64,000 nucleotides of DNA, taken from the NCBI GenBank assembly GCA_013180625.2, contig SNVD02013943.1, forward strand, positions 682,001-746,000, read 5' to 3'. The translations under genes and the position numbers were made by a program. Source of the DNA: Boswellia sacra (Eukaryota; Streptophyta; Magnoliopsida; Sapindales; Burseraceae). Below the pieces are notes generated by a model. That model ran no database searches and was not told the DNA's origin. It saw nothing but the letters and a program-made list of their open reading frames with translations. Below are positions 24,571 through 37,370 of this stretch, one piece after another. Numbering within the stretch: the first letter of the stretch is position 1; each line of letters starts with the position of its first letter.

Positions 24571-27500
24571 ATGGCTCTAGTTGATGTGACCAAATGTTGC
24601 ATCGATTCCATTCGCCAAGTAAGTTAGTTTGTTATTTTTATGTCTTTTTTTTTCGCAATATTTAAAACATTTCTGGATTTGCAATCAATTTCTATGGAAT
24701 AATGTGTAAATAATTTGCAAAATATGCAAATTCTATGTGAGAATATAATCTGATTGGCTTGGCGAACTCTGTTAATGCTCAATCTATGTGCTTGATATCA
24801 TGGTAGTAGAGTTCCTCTTTCATTCTCTGCTCTGAATGGGTTTTGACCTAGAATCCCATATAGAGTTGTTGTGGCATTTGTGCAATTTATGCTGCTTACT
24901 CCAAGTTACAAATATGTTAGTAATGTTAATCGACTGCTGTTAGTCTTGGCAAAATTTTAAGCTGTTTTGAGGATTTATTTGTTTTTGTTTCATGTAGATA
25001 TCAGAGCATATTGAAGGTGCTACTCTTTACCTAGATTCTGGGTGTACGGAGTGTTTCCAATTTATTGGAGCGTTTCCTGTCTTACTGGAACTTGGGGTTT
25101 GTGCCGTTTGCAGCTTGGAAAACATGTGTGCTCTTGATGCGGTAAGTCGATTCTGGCATATTTGGCCTGGAAGAATGTAATTGAACGGTTGTTGCAGGAT
25201 GTTGTGTGTAATTTGATTTGCAAATTCACTGTGGAAAAGAGAAAGAAAAAGTTTGTTGAGGAATTTCTGTTGGCATTTTCTTCATTATGTTTTTTCTGCA
25301 AAAATATTATGACTATGTAATCTTAGGTTATTGAAAAGTTATGTGGACAAGACATATTTGGTTTAGGTTTATGATTATCCTAGTATTTTGAGTGCATACC
25401 TCTATAATTATAGTATCTTTAAATTTTTCTCGTGTACCTTGGTTCCTTCGTGTTCTGAGCCTCAATAATGTTGAAACTAAGAAATCCTCCAGCGTTTTAG
25501 CTTTATCCCATGTCACACAACTTGAAACACAAAAGAGAGCAATATCAAGGAAACAAAAGGATAATGCAACGTTTGGCAATGCCATGACAGCAGTAGGTTG
25601 CTAGTTTCTGTATCCGTGCTAATATTTATCTAGGATATTCGATATTAAATCCATGTCAGCAACCTCAAGCATGTTTTAATTTTATAAATGGATTGTCCCG
25701 CAGGTGGTTGATTGGAACTCGAATTTTGATCCCACAAAGAAAATAGTGGTTATGACATCTCGTCTACTAAGTGATGCACATCGCTATATTGTACGGTGCC
25801 TAAGCACACACAATAATGTTCGCCGTTGTGCAATATTTACATCCATCTCAGAGGTGCTCTTTTTGACATCATTGATTTTATTTATTAGGATTTGTTAAAT
25901 CTTGCTTTACTTAAACTCCTTTTGTTTGCTTCAATTTCTTGTTATATGCTACTTATGAAGTTAATCACCCCTTTTGTTTGCTTCAATTTCTTGTTATATG
26001 CAATCACCTAGTATTTATTTATTTTTCCTGCATCAGACATAAATAAGGATGGCAATCATGTTGGGAGAGCTGGGGATTGCTGTCCCTGGATGGGAATGCT
26101 GTCCTTGACTCTACTCCTGTTTCCTCTTTATGGGAATGAGGTGTGGATTCTCTGAATGGAGTGAACGATCTCTGCGGGGATAAAATGCTAAATTTCATCA
26201 AATGGGAAAAAGAAAACCACAAAAAAAGTTGATAAAGGAATTCAACTACACTTAGACTCATATAAGATTTCTCTCAATCAATTTAAATCACCAATAATCT
26301 TTACAATTCAACATCGAAATATATTATGTAGTAGCCTTTTCTTCACCAATAAAATGGAAATGGGAAGAAAGCTTGGTTATTTGAAGGGAAAAAAAGAAAA
26401 AGAAAATCATGATTTGTTGTTTTAATGGTGAAGTACTTCTAGGACTATTGCTTAGTGGCTTTCTGTACCCAAACAAAAAGGTGGACCTTGTACACTATTT
26501 TAATCTCTTCAAGCTTTTGAAATGTGCAAACCACTAGAAGTTCAAACCCACTAAATATTGACATTGATAATGTTAGTCTTTTGATTACTTGGTTTTTCTC
26601 CATCACCTGTTTTCCATGCTGTGTATGGATGTTATGGAGGCTTTTCTCATTGCAGGTAGCCCATTCAGCATATCCCGATTCACCTCTGGGGCCAGATGCA
26701 TTCCGTGAATATGAATCCTTGCTTCTTCAAGATTATGAGGAGCTTGCTAAGAAGAGTGGGACAAAACCTGTGCGGTCTGAAGATAGCAAATTCAGGCAAA
26801 AATTGACTTCTGAAGATGATGGATGGTCACGGCTTACATCTAGTGAAGAGGACACCCCTCATCTTGAAGCTAGTTCAAGTGGAAGGCATTTTTATGAAGA
26901 TGATCCAATAGGCCACATGGAAGAAGTAGGGCAAAAACTGGTTGTTTCAGTGCATCACTTCCCTATGATTTTGTGTCCCTTTTCACCTGGAGTGTTCGTC
27001 TTGCCGTCAGAGGGATCAATTGCTGAAGCATGCTTATCAACTGAAAGTGAGGATTCTCTTAGTCCTGGGTTGCCTCCGATAAGTACCGGATCGTCTTCCG
27101 ATGGTGATGATGTACCCCCTGGGGCAACTCTTACGGCTCATTTTATCTACCATCTGGCTGCCAAGGTAATAAGTGAACCTTTTTTCCCCCGTTGTATAGT
27201 ATGTTCTATTTTGTTTGCTCACAGCATGTTTATTAATTAATATAGTTTAGGTTCTATTTGATCACCTAGGCATTTTTCCCTCTGAAATTTATGATAAAAC
27301 TAAAGAAACTAAACTCCATGTTACTGTGAAACTACTGATGAGGTGTTCATGACATCTTTCTCAACATTTAATAACTAAAATGCATGAAAAATTATTTCCA
27401 ATGACTGTCTTAAGGCTTTGGAAATTAGAAGAGAATCCCCAAAAGAGAGGTACAACTACAAGCCCACAATATTGTTACTCTGAAATGGCGCATTGTTCCC

Positions 27501-29773
27501 TTATATTTTATAGGAAATTACAACTTCTAATTTCCTATAAAACTCAGTTGAGAACTAGAAAATTGTACTAAAATCTAAGATATGTGGATAACTTTAAGTA
27601 AATTATAGAATAAAAATACCATAGTAAATAAACTTGTATACTTACTTCATTTTGCTATATTAGTTGTTGATTCTTCTATCCATATTCTATTATTACACTA
27701 GTTTATTTTCCAAAAACATGTAGATGGACTTGAAAATGGAAATATTTTCCCTTGGCGATTTGTCAAAAACTGTTGGGAAGATTTTGACAGACATGTCAAG
27801 CCTTTATGACGTAGGTCGCCACAAAAGACCAGCCGGCTTGTTACTTGTTGACCGGACATTTGATCTTCTTACTCCATGCTGTCATGGAGACTCTCTTATC
27901 GATCGCATATTTTCTTCTTTGCCCCGTAGGGAAAGAACAACATCCTATACCCAGTCGAAAGGTTCAAAGAGTCCCGCCAAAATTGGTCCTTCTACTGTAA
28001 AACGCTCTCCTGTTGATATTCTGATACCGCTTGCAAATATCTTGAGTAAAGAAGACTCCAAAATAGATGATTCTTGGGTTTCACAAAACACTGAAGCTTT
28101 TCTTCGTGGGTGGGATGCTTACAACCATTCTTCTCAAGTTGTAGATTTGGTTGATCTCAGCAACAGGGTTCACACTGAAAAGCCTGTTTCCTCTGAGATT
28201 CAGATGTTTAGTGGATCCATCCTCTCAACTGAAAATTTCCGTGGAACACCTTATATGGAAGCTTTAATGGATAGAAGAACAAAAGACGGGGCTGTATTGA
28301 TAAAGAAGTGGCTTCATGAAGCATTGCGCCGGGAAAATTTGACTGTTAACGTGAGAACTCATCCTGGTTCTGCTACAAAATCAGAGTTGCTACCCATGCT
28401 TAAAGCACTGGCCAAAAGCCAGTCATCTCTATTAAGAAATAAAGGAATTATTCAGCTAGCAGCAGCTGCACTAGCCACTCTTGAGGAATTACACTGTGCA
28501 CAATGGGATGCATTTGTCAGTGCAGAGAAAATGTTGCATGTCAGCGCTGGAGACACAAGCCAGAGTCTCGCTGCTCAAATTGGTGATCTTATAAACAAGA
28601 GTTTAGTTGGATTGTCTGGGCAGAAGAATGGAAAAATGGAGCTATCACAAGGGCTACTTTCTTTCAAAGATGCTTTGCTCCTTATGGTTACTGGTTATAT
28701 ATTGGCAGGTGAAAATTTCCCAACATCTGGATCTGGTGGTCCATTTTCATGGCAAGAGGAGCATTTTCTGAAAGAAGCTATTGTGGATGCAATATTTGAG
28801 AATCCGTCAGTAGCAAAACTGAAGTTTCTCCATGGTCTAATGGAAGAGCTTGAGTCCAATATAAGCAGAACGAAATCAGCAGAAACCAAAGATGCATCTT
28901 CAGATCAGTTAGAAATTGATGATTTTGATGATGATCAGTGGGGTAAGTGGGGTGATGAAGATGCTGACAGTGATAATAAGGAGCAAGAGTATGGTGACAT
29001 GCAGTTGAAGTTGGAACTACGGGATAGGGTGGATAACCTTTTCAAATTCCTTCACAAAGTGTCTGGTCTAAAGAAGAATCCACCATTGAGAGAAGGGGCA
29101 TTGAGCTCTGAAAGTAACTTTGGTAGTGATTCCTACACAAGTAAGGGATCACTATATAAGCTTCTAACAAAAGTTTTGGGCAAGTATGATGTACCTGGAC
29201 TGGAGTACCATTCCTCTACGGTAGGGCGGCTTTTCAAAAGTGGGTTTGGGAGATTTGGCCTTGGACAGGTAAATTCTAATCCCTTTAAACCTTATGGTAA
29301 TCTTACTCGGTTAAAGTCCTAAAATAATGAATTCCCATTTTAAAATTTTGCAGGCGAAACCTAGTCTTGCTGATCAAAATGTCATTCTGATTTTTGTTAT
29401 TGGGGGCATCAATGGTCTTGAGGTCTGAACTTCTTGAGACTTTACAGCATCTGCTCTTTTCTTTAAGTGTTTGCTTATTGTTTTGCTCCATTAAAGCACT
29501 CATTTCATATTCTCGCCTCGAGTTCTTAAATTTGGGCTGTTTGGGGATGATTCTGTGTTTTTAAGTTGGCATTTACATCCGAAATTGTTTCCATTTTTAA
29601 CAGAACCATGACATAACATCTGAACTTTTATCCTTCTCATATGCTACCAGGTTCGTGAAGCGCTGGAGGCACTGTCTGAGAGCGGGAGGCCTGATATGGA
29701 GTTAATACTTGGTGGAACAACACTTTTAGCGCCTGATGACATGTTTGATTTACTTTTGGGAGACTCCAGTTAA
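24571..29773 (+). CDS. MIP3: MIP3-like Sec1/Munc18 family protein (SCFD2-like)
   Basis: Plant MIP3 (MAG2-interacting protein 3) is an SM-family relative that works with the MAG2/Dsl1-type tethering complex at the ER in Golgi-to-ER traffic and storage-protein export. Seven exons: 24571-24618, 24998-25141, 25704-25853, 26656-27165, 27724-29268, 29354-29422, 29651-29773; total 2589 nt, 862 residues, slightly longer than the Arabidopsis protein. All joints are phase 0 with GT-AG borders. The N-terminus MALVDVTKCCIDSIRQ and the ATLYLDSGCTECFQ and DPTKKIVVMTSRLLSDAHRYI blocks are typical of Sec1-like domain 1. The centre has HKRPAGLLLVDRTFDLLTPCCHGDSL. An acidic linker (DDFDDDQWGKWGDED) lies near residue 685. 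The C-terminal block ILIFVIGGINGLE-VREALEAL closes the SM fold. A Ser/Asp-rich insert lies near residues 245-275. Adjacent to uL1 as in Arabidopsis At2g42700/At2g42710 (recalled). Confidence 0.93.
25919..26007. repeat. Short tandem duplication in MIP3 intron 3
   Basis: A stretch reading CTTTTGTTTGCTTCAATTTC followed by TTGTTATATGC occurs twice about 53 bp apart (starts near 25919 and 25972), with related flanks. This is a recent small tandem duplication of intronic DNA. Confidence 0.75.
26037..26190. repeat. Possible hAT-like fragment in MIP3 intron 3
   Basis: Begins AAGGATGGCAATC, resembling the TAGGGATGGC end of the hAT element at 58493, and continues with GGGGATTGC and GGGATGGGAATG motifs typical of subterminal repeats in such elements. 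No matching opposite terminus or target duplication was found, so it would be a truncated copy. Confidence 0.3.
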
Positions 29774-30589
29774 ATTTTATTCATGTATGAAATTATTTAT
29801 TCATTTCTTCATTTGATAAAGAAGATTATATATAGCTAGAAGATTCATAGGGGATTCTGGTTGCTAGCATATCAGATTGGTCATGTGCAAGCGACTGTAA
29901 TTTTTTCCTTTTCTTTTTTAATCAAAATAACAAACCTAAAGAGTGGGCAGTTCCATGAGTCAAACCCATGTTACTGTTTTTAAGGAACTGTGGCAACAAT
30001 AATTAGGCGCAAGGCAAGATCGAGAACGAAGATATATATGCACAAACACGCACTTGTCTTCAATAGGACTGGTAATTTTTTGTCAATCATGTATTTTTAC
30101 GCAACAGAAGGTCAGAGAAATGCTTCATAATCCGTTCTTTTACAAATACAAATACAAAATTAGGTTAGAGTATAATAATCCCCTTTCCTTTTTCCACTAA
30201 TCAACTTGATCCCAGCTCTGATTTTTCGATTTTAAAGTAATGAAATATTCAATCATCTATTTTATCAGGTACACCAAACAATTAACGTAAATTAAAATGA
30301 AATTAATTGTTTGAATTTGCAGGCATATATGATTAATGGGTTAATCACACACAATGACAAAAACCCATAGAGACCATTTCTTTCAGGTTTTTGTTGGAAA
30401 TTAGTTGAAAGAAATGCAATGAGGGACTTGAACCTAAGACTTCAAGCTATCACAAAGGCTTTCAACCACTGATCAAACAACTTTTTTATGGCTAAAGGAA
30501 TAAAAATATATTTAAATAATAGAATTTTTTATGTAATAATCAAACATGTGCATCTCATATCTCATTTATGGTGAGTAGAGGTACCATAA

Positions 30590-31815
30590 ATTTATTAATT
30601 TATTTTTGTTTAATTTTTATTTAATCTAAATGTATTAATTTATTTTTTTAATATTTATTTTAATCTATTTTTATTTTTACTTTAAGTTATTAATTCTTAC
30701 TAATAAATTTATTAAAATATTTTAAAAAATTGATTAAAACTTATAATTAATTTTAATAAATTATAAATTGAATAAAAGGAACCATAAGTTTATCTATTTA
30801 TTTTTGTTTAATTTTTTAATCTAAATTTTTTAATTTATTTTTGTTTATTTTCTATTTTCATATGAATTTATTTTATTTTTGTTTCATATTTATTTTAATA
30901 TATTTTTATTTTTATTTATTAATTCTTATTAATAAATTTATTAATTTATTTTAATAAATTAATTAAAATTTATAACTAATTTTAATCAATTATAAATTGA
31001 ATAAGTGGAACTATAGATTTATTAATTTATTTTATTAATTTTTATTTTAATCTATTTTAATTTATTAACTCTTAGTAATACATTTATTAATTTATTTTAA
31101 TAAATTAATTAAAATGTATAATTAATTTTAATCAATTATAGCTTTCTCTTGTTGTTAACTCTATACATAAATATGTGGTGAACATACTTTATAGAAAATA
31201 GCAAAAATTTAGCTTATTTCATATATAATTGATTTTGTATAACTCTATACATAAATATGTGGTGAACATACTTTATACAAAATAGCTAAAATTTAGCTTA
31301 TTTCTTATATAATTGATTTTGTATAATCTATAGCTTAAACATTAAACATATATTGTTGTTGACTTTTAAACAAAAATATGTTAAACTCATCATGGAGACC
31401 CCTTCCGTTAGATATGCTCACCACCTGGCTACAACATATTTATATATAGAGTTAACAACAAAGGAAGCTGTAATTGATTAAAATTAATTATATATTTATA
31501 CATTTTAATTAATTTATTAAAATAAATTAATAAATTTATTAATAAGAATTAATAAATTAAAATAGATTAAAATTAAAATTAATAAATCTATAGTTCCTCT
31601 TATTTAATTTATAATTGATTAAAATTAATTATAAATTTTAAATAATTTATTAAAATAAATTAATAAATTTACTAATAAGAATTAATAAATAAAAATAAAA
31701 ATTTATTAAAATAAATGTCAAACGAAAATAAATTAATAAATTTAGATTAAAATATAAATTAAACAAAAACAAATTAATAGATTTAGATTAAAAAATAAAC
31801 AAAAATAAACAGTTA
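30590..31815. repeat. Long AT-rich inverted repeat (foldback), arms about 400-550 bp
   Basis: The left arm (about 30590-31150) and right arm (about 31440-31815) are imperfect reverse complements. They share landmarks such as TAAGAATTAATAAATAAAAA, AATCTATAGTTCC and the AATTGATTAAAATTAATTAT block near each inner end. The arms are built of shorter units that recur inside each arm, so it resembles a decayed foldback transposon. The spacer holds a two-copy direct repeat. No coding sequence. Confidence 0.7.
31157..31324. repeat. 84-bp direct tandem repeat, two copies
   Basis: Unit starting AACTCTATACATAAATATGT occurs at 31157 and 31241, almost identical (for example TATAGAAAATAGC versus TATACAAAATAGC). 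It sits in the loop of the AT-rich foldback. Confidence 0.9.
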
Positions 31816-32890
31816 ATTTCTATATATTTTTGTTCTTATTTTTTAACAGTTTTGTAATTTTGTTGTATCAAAAATTCAAAAATTATAATTTTTAGATATT
31901 TTGTTCAGTATTTTGTGAATTTTTAATATATTTGTGGATATTTTATTGGATATTTTTCAATTATTTGAAATTTAATTGTATATTAGAAATGCCTTGATAA
32001 TATGAAAAATGAATATTATAAAAAATAAAATAAGTATTTTTATATATATTTGAATATATTCAAAAAATTTTAATTAAATAAAATTAGCACATTCTTTGAG
32101 CAACTAAATACAATAATTGATTCTAATAGAAATTAAGCATATTATTCCTTAAAATAGTATTACAATAAATAATAAAATATGGTATGTTGAACAACTTCAA
32201 GTAGTTGGTGTGGTGATAAGAAAGCTATACTACATTCTTGAAGGAATGATTTGAATCACACTAGTTTAATTTTATAACTTTTTAGAAATTTGTTTAGAGG
32301 ATATTTTAGTAATTGCAACGGTTTTGGATGGAATAGTGATGTCATCTAACGGTAAAAGTAACAGAATGATAGTTCGTGATGAGTTTTCACAACATTACAT
32401 CAAAGGTAAGTAATGGAATGGTAATTCGTGATGAGTTTTCATAATATCACATCAAGGGTAGGTGGTGATGAGAGTAGGAAACAGTTAATATCGTCTTTGT
32501 GATTAGCCCCTTTTAAAACCTAGAAGGTCTAAGAGGTAAATGGTATAAACAACATTTTAAAAACTAGGAGGTCTAAGTAGTCTCAAGTTCGCGCTGTAAT
32601 ATTATAAAATTTATTTAAACTCATATATAATTAACTTTGTGGGGGGTTCTATAAAGATGACTTTGAAATTTTGCTAAGATATTTTAACAGTAAGATTATT
32701 TTATGATAGATATTTTATTGTCAGTTAAATTCACAATTGAAATTAAAAAAAAAGATAAAAAAAGAATAGCTTTATTTCATATTTCATGTAATATTGTACA
32801 GTATAGTAAAAAAAAAAAAAGTGGCTTAAACCCCCCGAAACCCCGGTTGTCGCCTGGTTTCGCCGAGTGTGAGTGAATCTAGCAATCTAA

Positions 32891-35800
32891 ATGGCAGCCC
32901 TGAGGCTTCTATCTCAAGCTCGCCGCCTCAGCCTGGCCAACCGTCACTCTTTCCCATTCTTCACCTTCCAAAGATCTCTCTCATCCGTCCCTCCCCGAAA
33001 CGACGATCCCTCTGCCCCAAAACCCGCCATTGAAATAGTATCTTACCCCACCAAACCCAGAGGCGAATCAACAGCTGCAGATGAAAATGAACTGCAACAA
33101 CCACAATCACAATCGCAGTCGCAGTCAACTCCACAACCCAGAAGACCGTCTCGAGAATCTCCGACCGTGGAGGCCAGAACCGGATGGACTCGGGAGGACA
33201 TTCGTTATGTGAAAGATTTTCCGTCTATATCTCCCGTTTCTTACCCGACCCGCGTTGCGCCTCTTCCGGAGGATAAGTTGGAAGCTGAAGGAGAGGAAAG
33301 TGATGCGAAGGAGAATGAAGAGGCAGAGAGAGAGAGGAAGAGGATAGAGTATGAGAATCGAATGAGAAGTCGGAGGTCTCTTAGGATTGCCGAGGAGGAG
33401 AAGGTGGTTGTGCCATTTCCCTTGCTTATTAAGGCCGATAGTAAGAGGAAGGAAAACAAGCCAATTCTTGATGTGATTGAAGCCATTAAACAAGTCAAGG
33501 TCAGTCTAAATTGCTTCACTTTGTTCTAATTCTAAATTCACCCATATCATTTTCTTAGCTGATTTCTAGTAACTATCTAGGCTAGTGCCAAGGCCAATTT
33601 CGATGAAACTGTTGAAGCCCATGTACGATTAGCTATTCCCCCTCGCAAAACTGAGCTGGTATGTGTGTGTTTCCTTGCGATAGCTTAGTAGAATGAATGA
33701 TTCTATTAATGTAATCTTTCAATAGTTTCATTTCACGCTTACTTCATCCAATTTGAATTGCAGATAGTTCGTGGAACCATGAATCTACCTCATGGTGCTA
33801 AGAAGGTGATTCCCTTTGCATTATTAACTTGGCATTGCAGTTGGTTATTTTGTTAATTGTTATCAGTTTCCAGGCTGTAAGGGTGGCCTTCTTTGCCGAA
33901 GGAGCTGATGCTGATGAAGCTAGAGCTTCTGGAGCTGATATTGTTGGAGGATTAGAACTTATCGAGGAAATTGCAAGTAATGAACCAGTTTCAGCTCTTT
34001 TATGTCATCCCTTTTGGATGAATGTCATTCTTGCCTGCTTTTTTGTTTCTATGCTTTTGTTTCCTTCATGTTTTCAGTTGATGTTATATACTTTTCTCTC
34101 AATCCCTTGTATTGATTGTCTTCATTGATTAATATCTTGCTGTTTGTACGCTTATCCTGGAGGTATTGTTTTATTCCAGCAGCATGATTGATTGTATTTT
34201 AGTTGGACTTCATTTTTTATAGCTTATTGTCTCAGTTCAAGGAGTAGTTTTGTAAATTTGATTATAGTTTGACTTTGAAAATTGGGTTCACCTTCTGAGC
34301 AGGAAGTGGCAAGATTGAGGTCGATAAGTGTTACGCAACCCGTCAACTCATGCCTCGTCTTTTCAAGGTTTTTAGATTTAAAGGATATCGTTAATTGCAT
34401 TGTTGATCAAATTAATGATTGTTATATGAGAGGATTTTTTTTTTTCTTTTTCCACTTTTGCAGATATCAAAGATTCTTAATCATCATGGTTTGATGCCAA
34501 ACCCTAAAGTAAGTATATCATCTTTCGCTTCTTCATTCCATGCATGACTTGCTATGCCTTGTGGACAGTTTTGCTAATATCTAGTATAGCAAGGTACAGT
34601 GACCAATGATGTTGCTAGGGCGGTACAAGAAGCAAAACAAGGACATATTAAGTTTAGAATGGACAACACATCTAATGTGCATGTGGGACTTGGAAAGGTA
34701 CTTCCATATTCCAGCATAAATTTTTCTGAAGTGGAACTTGTATGTGCTAAAAGTAAATTTATGCCATTTGCCCTTCTCATATGCTTACAATATTGTCTAC
34801 AGGTGAGCTTGAAGGAGGAGCATCTGCGTGAGAATGTTGGTGCATTTGTAAGTGCGCTTCTGCTGGCAAAGCCTGCTGGCTTAAAGAAAAGTAAGTAGCA
34901 TCTATCATATGCATTGTTTCACAGACTGACATAAATTTAATTTATGTCTTCTCATTGTGATCTATGTCGGTCTTCAGAGAAAGGCTGTTTGCTGCAACTA
35001 TTGGATTTTGGCTTATGTATCATTTGGTTTTATAGAATATTTTAGCCAACGCAAGGAAAAAAAATTGTTGGGTGAAAGTTCAATGCATATTGGGAGATTA
35101 CATGTAATATGGTATAGGTTATTGAAGTCATAGGAGAGACTTGTGCATTGGCTTGTAGTAAAAAAAATTGAGCATTGATTGTTTAATTTTTTTTCTAGTT
35201 TTTCTAAGCAATGGTCATTGTAAACCCTTTTCCCCTGCCATTATTAAGAATAGTGTATTTTTATTTCATATGATATTGTATCCTGAAACATCTCTGGAGC
35301 ACATCAAATGAATGACTTTAAGCTGTGGCCATGGTCCTAGACCATAGAAATGTAGCTATAAGTTTTATGTCCTCAGCCTTGTGTTTCCTTATTGCATCAG
35401 AAACATCAGGTCAGAACAATATATATTATTCTGGTAAGAACTCTACCAAGGTATTGAAGCAGTTAATTGCAATGAATCAGGTAAGGTTCTGGTGAAACAT
35501 ACTTTTCTGCTAAGCAGCTTTGAATTTCTAATTAGTACAACTGTTTTTGTGATGTTACGTGCATTAGAAAATCGTTTGGGCGACATGAGGTCAACATTTG
35601 ATGAAATGTTTTCTCAAGTGGGGAACTAAACTTGTTACAACCACTCTCTTGCCATATGGCCGGGCCTTTAACTACTTCATCTACCTTTTTGCAGCCTCGA
35701 AATTTGCTGGCTATGTGAACTCATTCCATGTGTGTAGCACGGTAAGCTCATATACTTTCTTTTAGGTTAAGGTAAATTTGGAATATGATTTACATTTATT

Positions 35801-36186
35801 ATTCCATTTACAGAGACAGAAAGTATAGAACATAGATTTGATCATTTCATGAGTAGCTGAATATTTTCTGATAACCTGTACTTATTCAACTTTATGGTGC
35901 ATCTTGAACATTTATTATGTCTTTATAGCATTTATCTCTATGACTTTTGCCTGTACTAGACATTAGGCAAAATGAAAATTATTAAGTTATTTAGGGGAAC
36001 TCAAAGCCCAATATTGTGTTGGAATGTTTCAATAGATTACTATGTTTTTATGACTCCTGTTAAAGTTGTTGCTTGCTACTAATTTGCTCATTCCATTGGT
36101 TACAACTGCAGATGGGTCCAGCATTCCCTGTTTCGATACAGTCATTATCCAGAGCTTTAGATCAATACAACAAAGTTGCACATTGA
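32891..36186 (+). CDS. Organellar 50S ribosomal protein uL1 (probably mitochondrial)
   Basis: Large-subunit protein of the L1 stalk, which contacts the E-site tRNA; here an organelle-targeted plant form. Ten exons: 32891-33499, 33581-33658, 33764-33805, 33874-33976, 34303-34367, 34464-34508, 34590-34697, 34803-34890, 35695-35741, 36112-36186; total 1260 nt, 419 residues, all phases consistent. The N-terminus is Arg/Ser/Leu-rich without acidic residues (MAALRLLSQARRLSLANRHS), as in mitochondrial presequences. Residues ~60-190 form a low-complexity charged extension including a Gln/Ser repeat near residue 75. The L1 domain starts at PILDVIEAIKQVK and includes VRGTMNLPHG, VAFFAEGADADEARASGAD, RQLMPRLFKISKIL, GLMPNPK, GTVTNDVARAV and HIKFRMDNTSNVHVGLGKV, the hallmarks of uL1. 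Intron 8 (about 800 bp) is the longest. Likely orthologue of Arabidopsis At2g42710 (recalled). Confidence 0.93.
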
Positions 36187-37362
36187 GTGACCAATCACTT
36201 GGGACATGAAAGGGAAATATTCCTTTTCTATGGCATCATCTCACACAGCCCAATACATCAGAAATGGTTGGATTATGGCTAGGATCAAAATGTGAATGCC
36301 ACTTTACTTTCGCTAACATTCTGTTGTATGTTTTAATCGTTATAGCCTTTTTAGGTTTTGGCATTTAGGAGTTCTACTTCGCTTGGGAGCCATTTTTTAT
36401 TTTTTTTATTTTTATTCTGTTTTCTCCTCTTCAGAGCTGTTTGCGAGCTCATTCTGCTATTTGGAGCTTCTTTTTTTCCCCCTTAATTTAAATCCAATAA
36501 TTGTATCTCAAAACAATCTGTCATCTTAATCCAAATACTAGAAGGAATTTTTTTGTGCTTTAGCAAACAGAAGAAATTCCAAACTTAGCAAAACTCTTGG
36601 AATTAACTAACATCTGAACTTGATTGGTATGTAATTTATTGATGGTTATACGTATTTTAATCTTGTTTTGACTTATGAGAATGAGGAGAGAAATTGAACA
36701 GTTTAGAGAAGCAGAAGATAAAATAATATTGGGCGTTTTGTATGATAATGGTTTATTTATTTGTTTGGAGAAGAATAGTGAAATGGAATTTGTTGAATGG
36801 GTAAATACAGTAGTGTGAGGAATTATTATCCAGTTACAGGTTGTGGTCAACAGCTTAAAAGCGATTCCAGAAACAAGTTAAAACAACTTTCAAAGCATAG
36901 AATAGGGAGGTCGGTATCACCGGACGGGTGAAGCCAGACGGGAAGGAGACTGTTATGTTGCATAGCACATACAACTCTAAGCCGAGTGACGTCAAGAAGG
37001 GCCAATCCATATCTATTTGGTGTTTGACACGTTGGCTTGGCTTGATTGTCAATGCCTTGGACTTGGCCTTGGCATTGGCCATGTGGGGAACGTAATTGTT
37101 TTATGGCTGCACCTGCGATGGAGCCACTTTTTATACATGGGGGATTGCGCGGGTTTTGTTTTATTACCATTCTAAGTGCTTTCTTTCCTGTCCAATCAAT
37201 CAAACCTGCCAAACGTGCTGTCCTCACGTTCTCAGGTCCCTCTTTCCATTTTATTGCTCCTCTCATCCTTCAGTTCTTTTATTACTTTTGCTATTAGAGG
37301 TGCTTTCTTTCAATATTTCTCGAATTTGACTCCTAACTTAAAATTTAAAAGAAAATCCTTTC
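36187..37362. other. Intergenic region after uL1m
   Basis: About 1.2 kb: uL1m 3' UTR, then unique-looking DNA. Overlapping open frames on both strands between 36850 and 37300 reach 139 codons, but none shows a domain, signal peptide or splice-compatible continuation I can recognise. Left unannotated. Confidence 0.5.
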
Positions 37363-37370
37363 CATGCATC

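Larger units (their letters stand above)
29774..32890. other. Intergenic region between MIP3 and uL1m
   Basis: MIP3 3' UTR, then AT-rich DNA dominated by a long foldback repeat (about 30590-31815). A poly-A run and a GC-richer stretch at 32820-32880 sit just before the uL1m start codon and may be its core promoter and leader. No gene seen. Confidence 0.55.

Noticed and set aside
30400..30480. Possible tRNA-like segment (GGGACTTGAACCTAAGAC)
   Set aside because: No cloverleaf can be drawn; the text resembles generic repeat DNA rather than a T-arm.
36847..37329. Overlapping frames of 75-139 codons on both strands
   Set aside because: Frames overlap each other on both strands, show no recognisable domains, and border a transposon insertion; chance ORFs are more likely.
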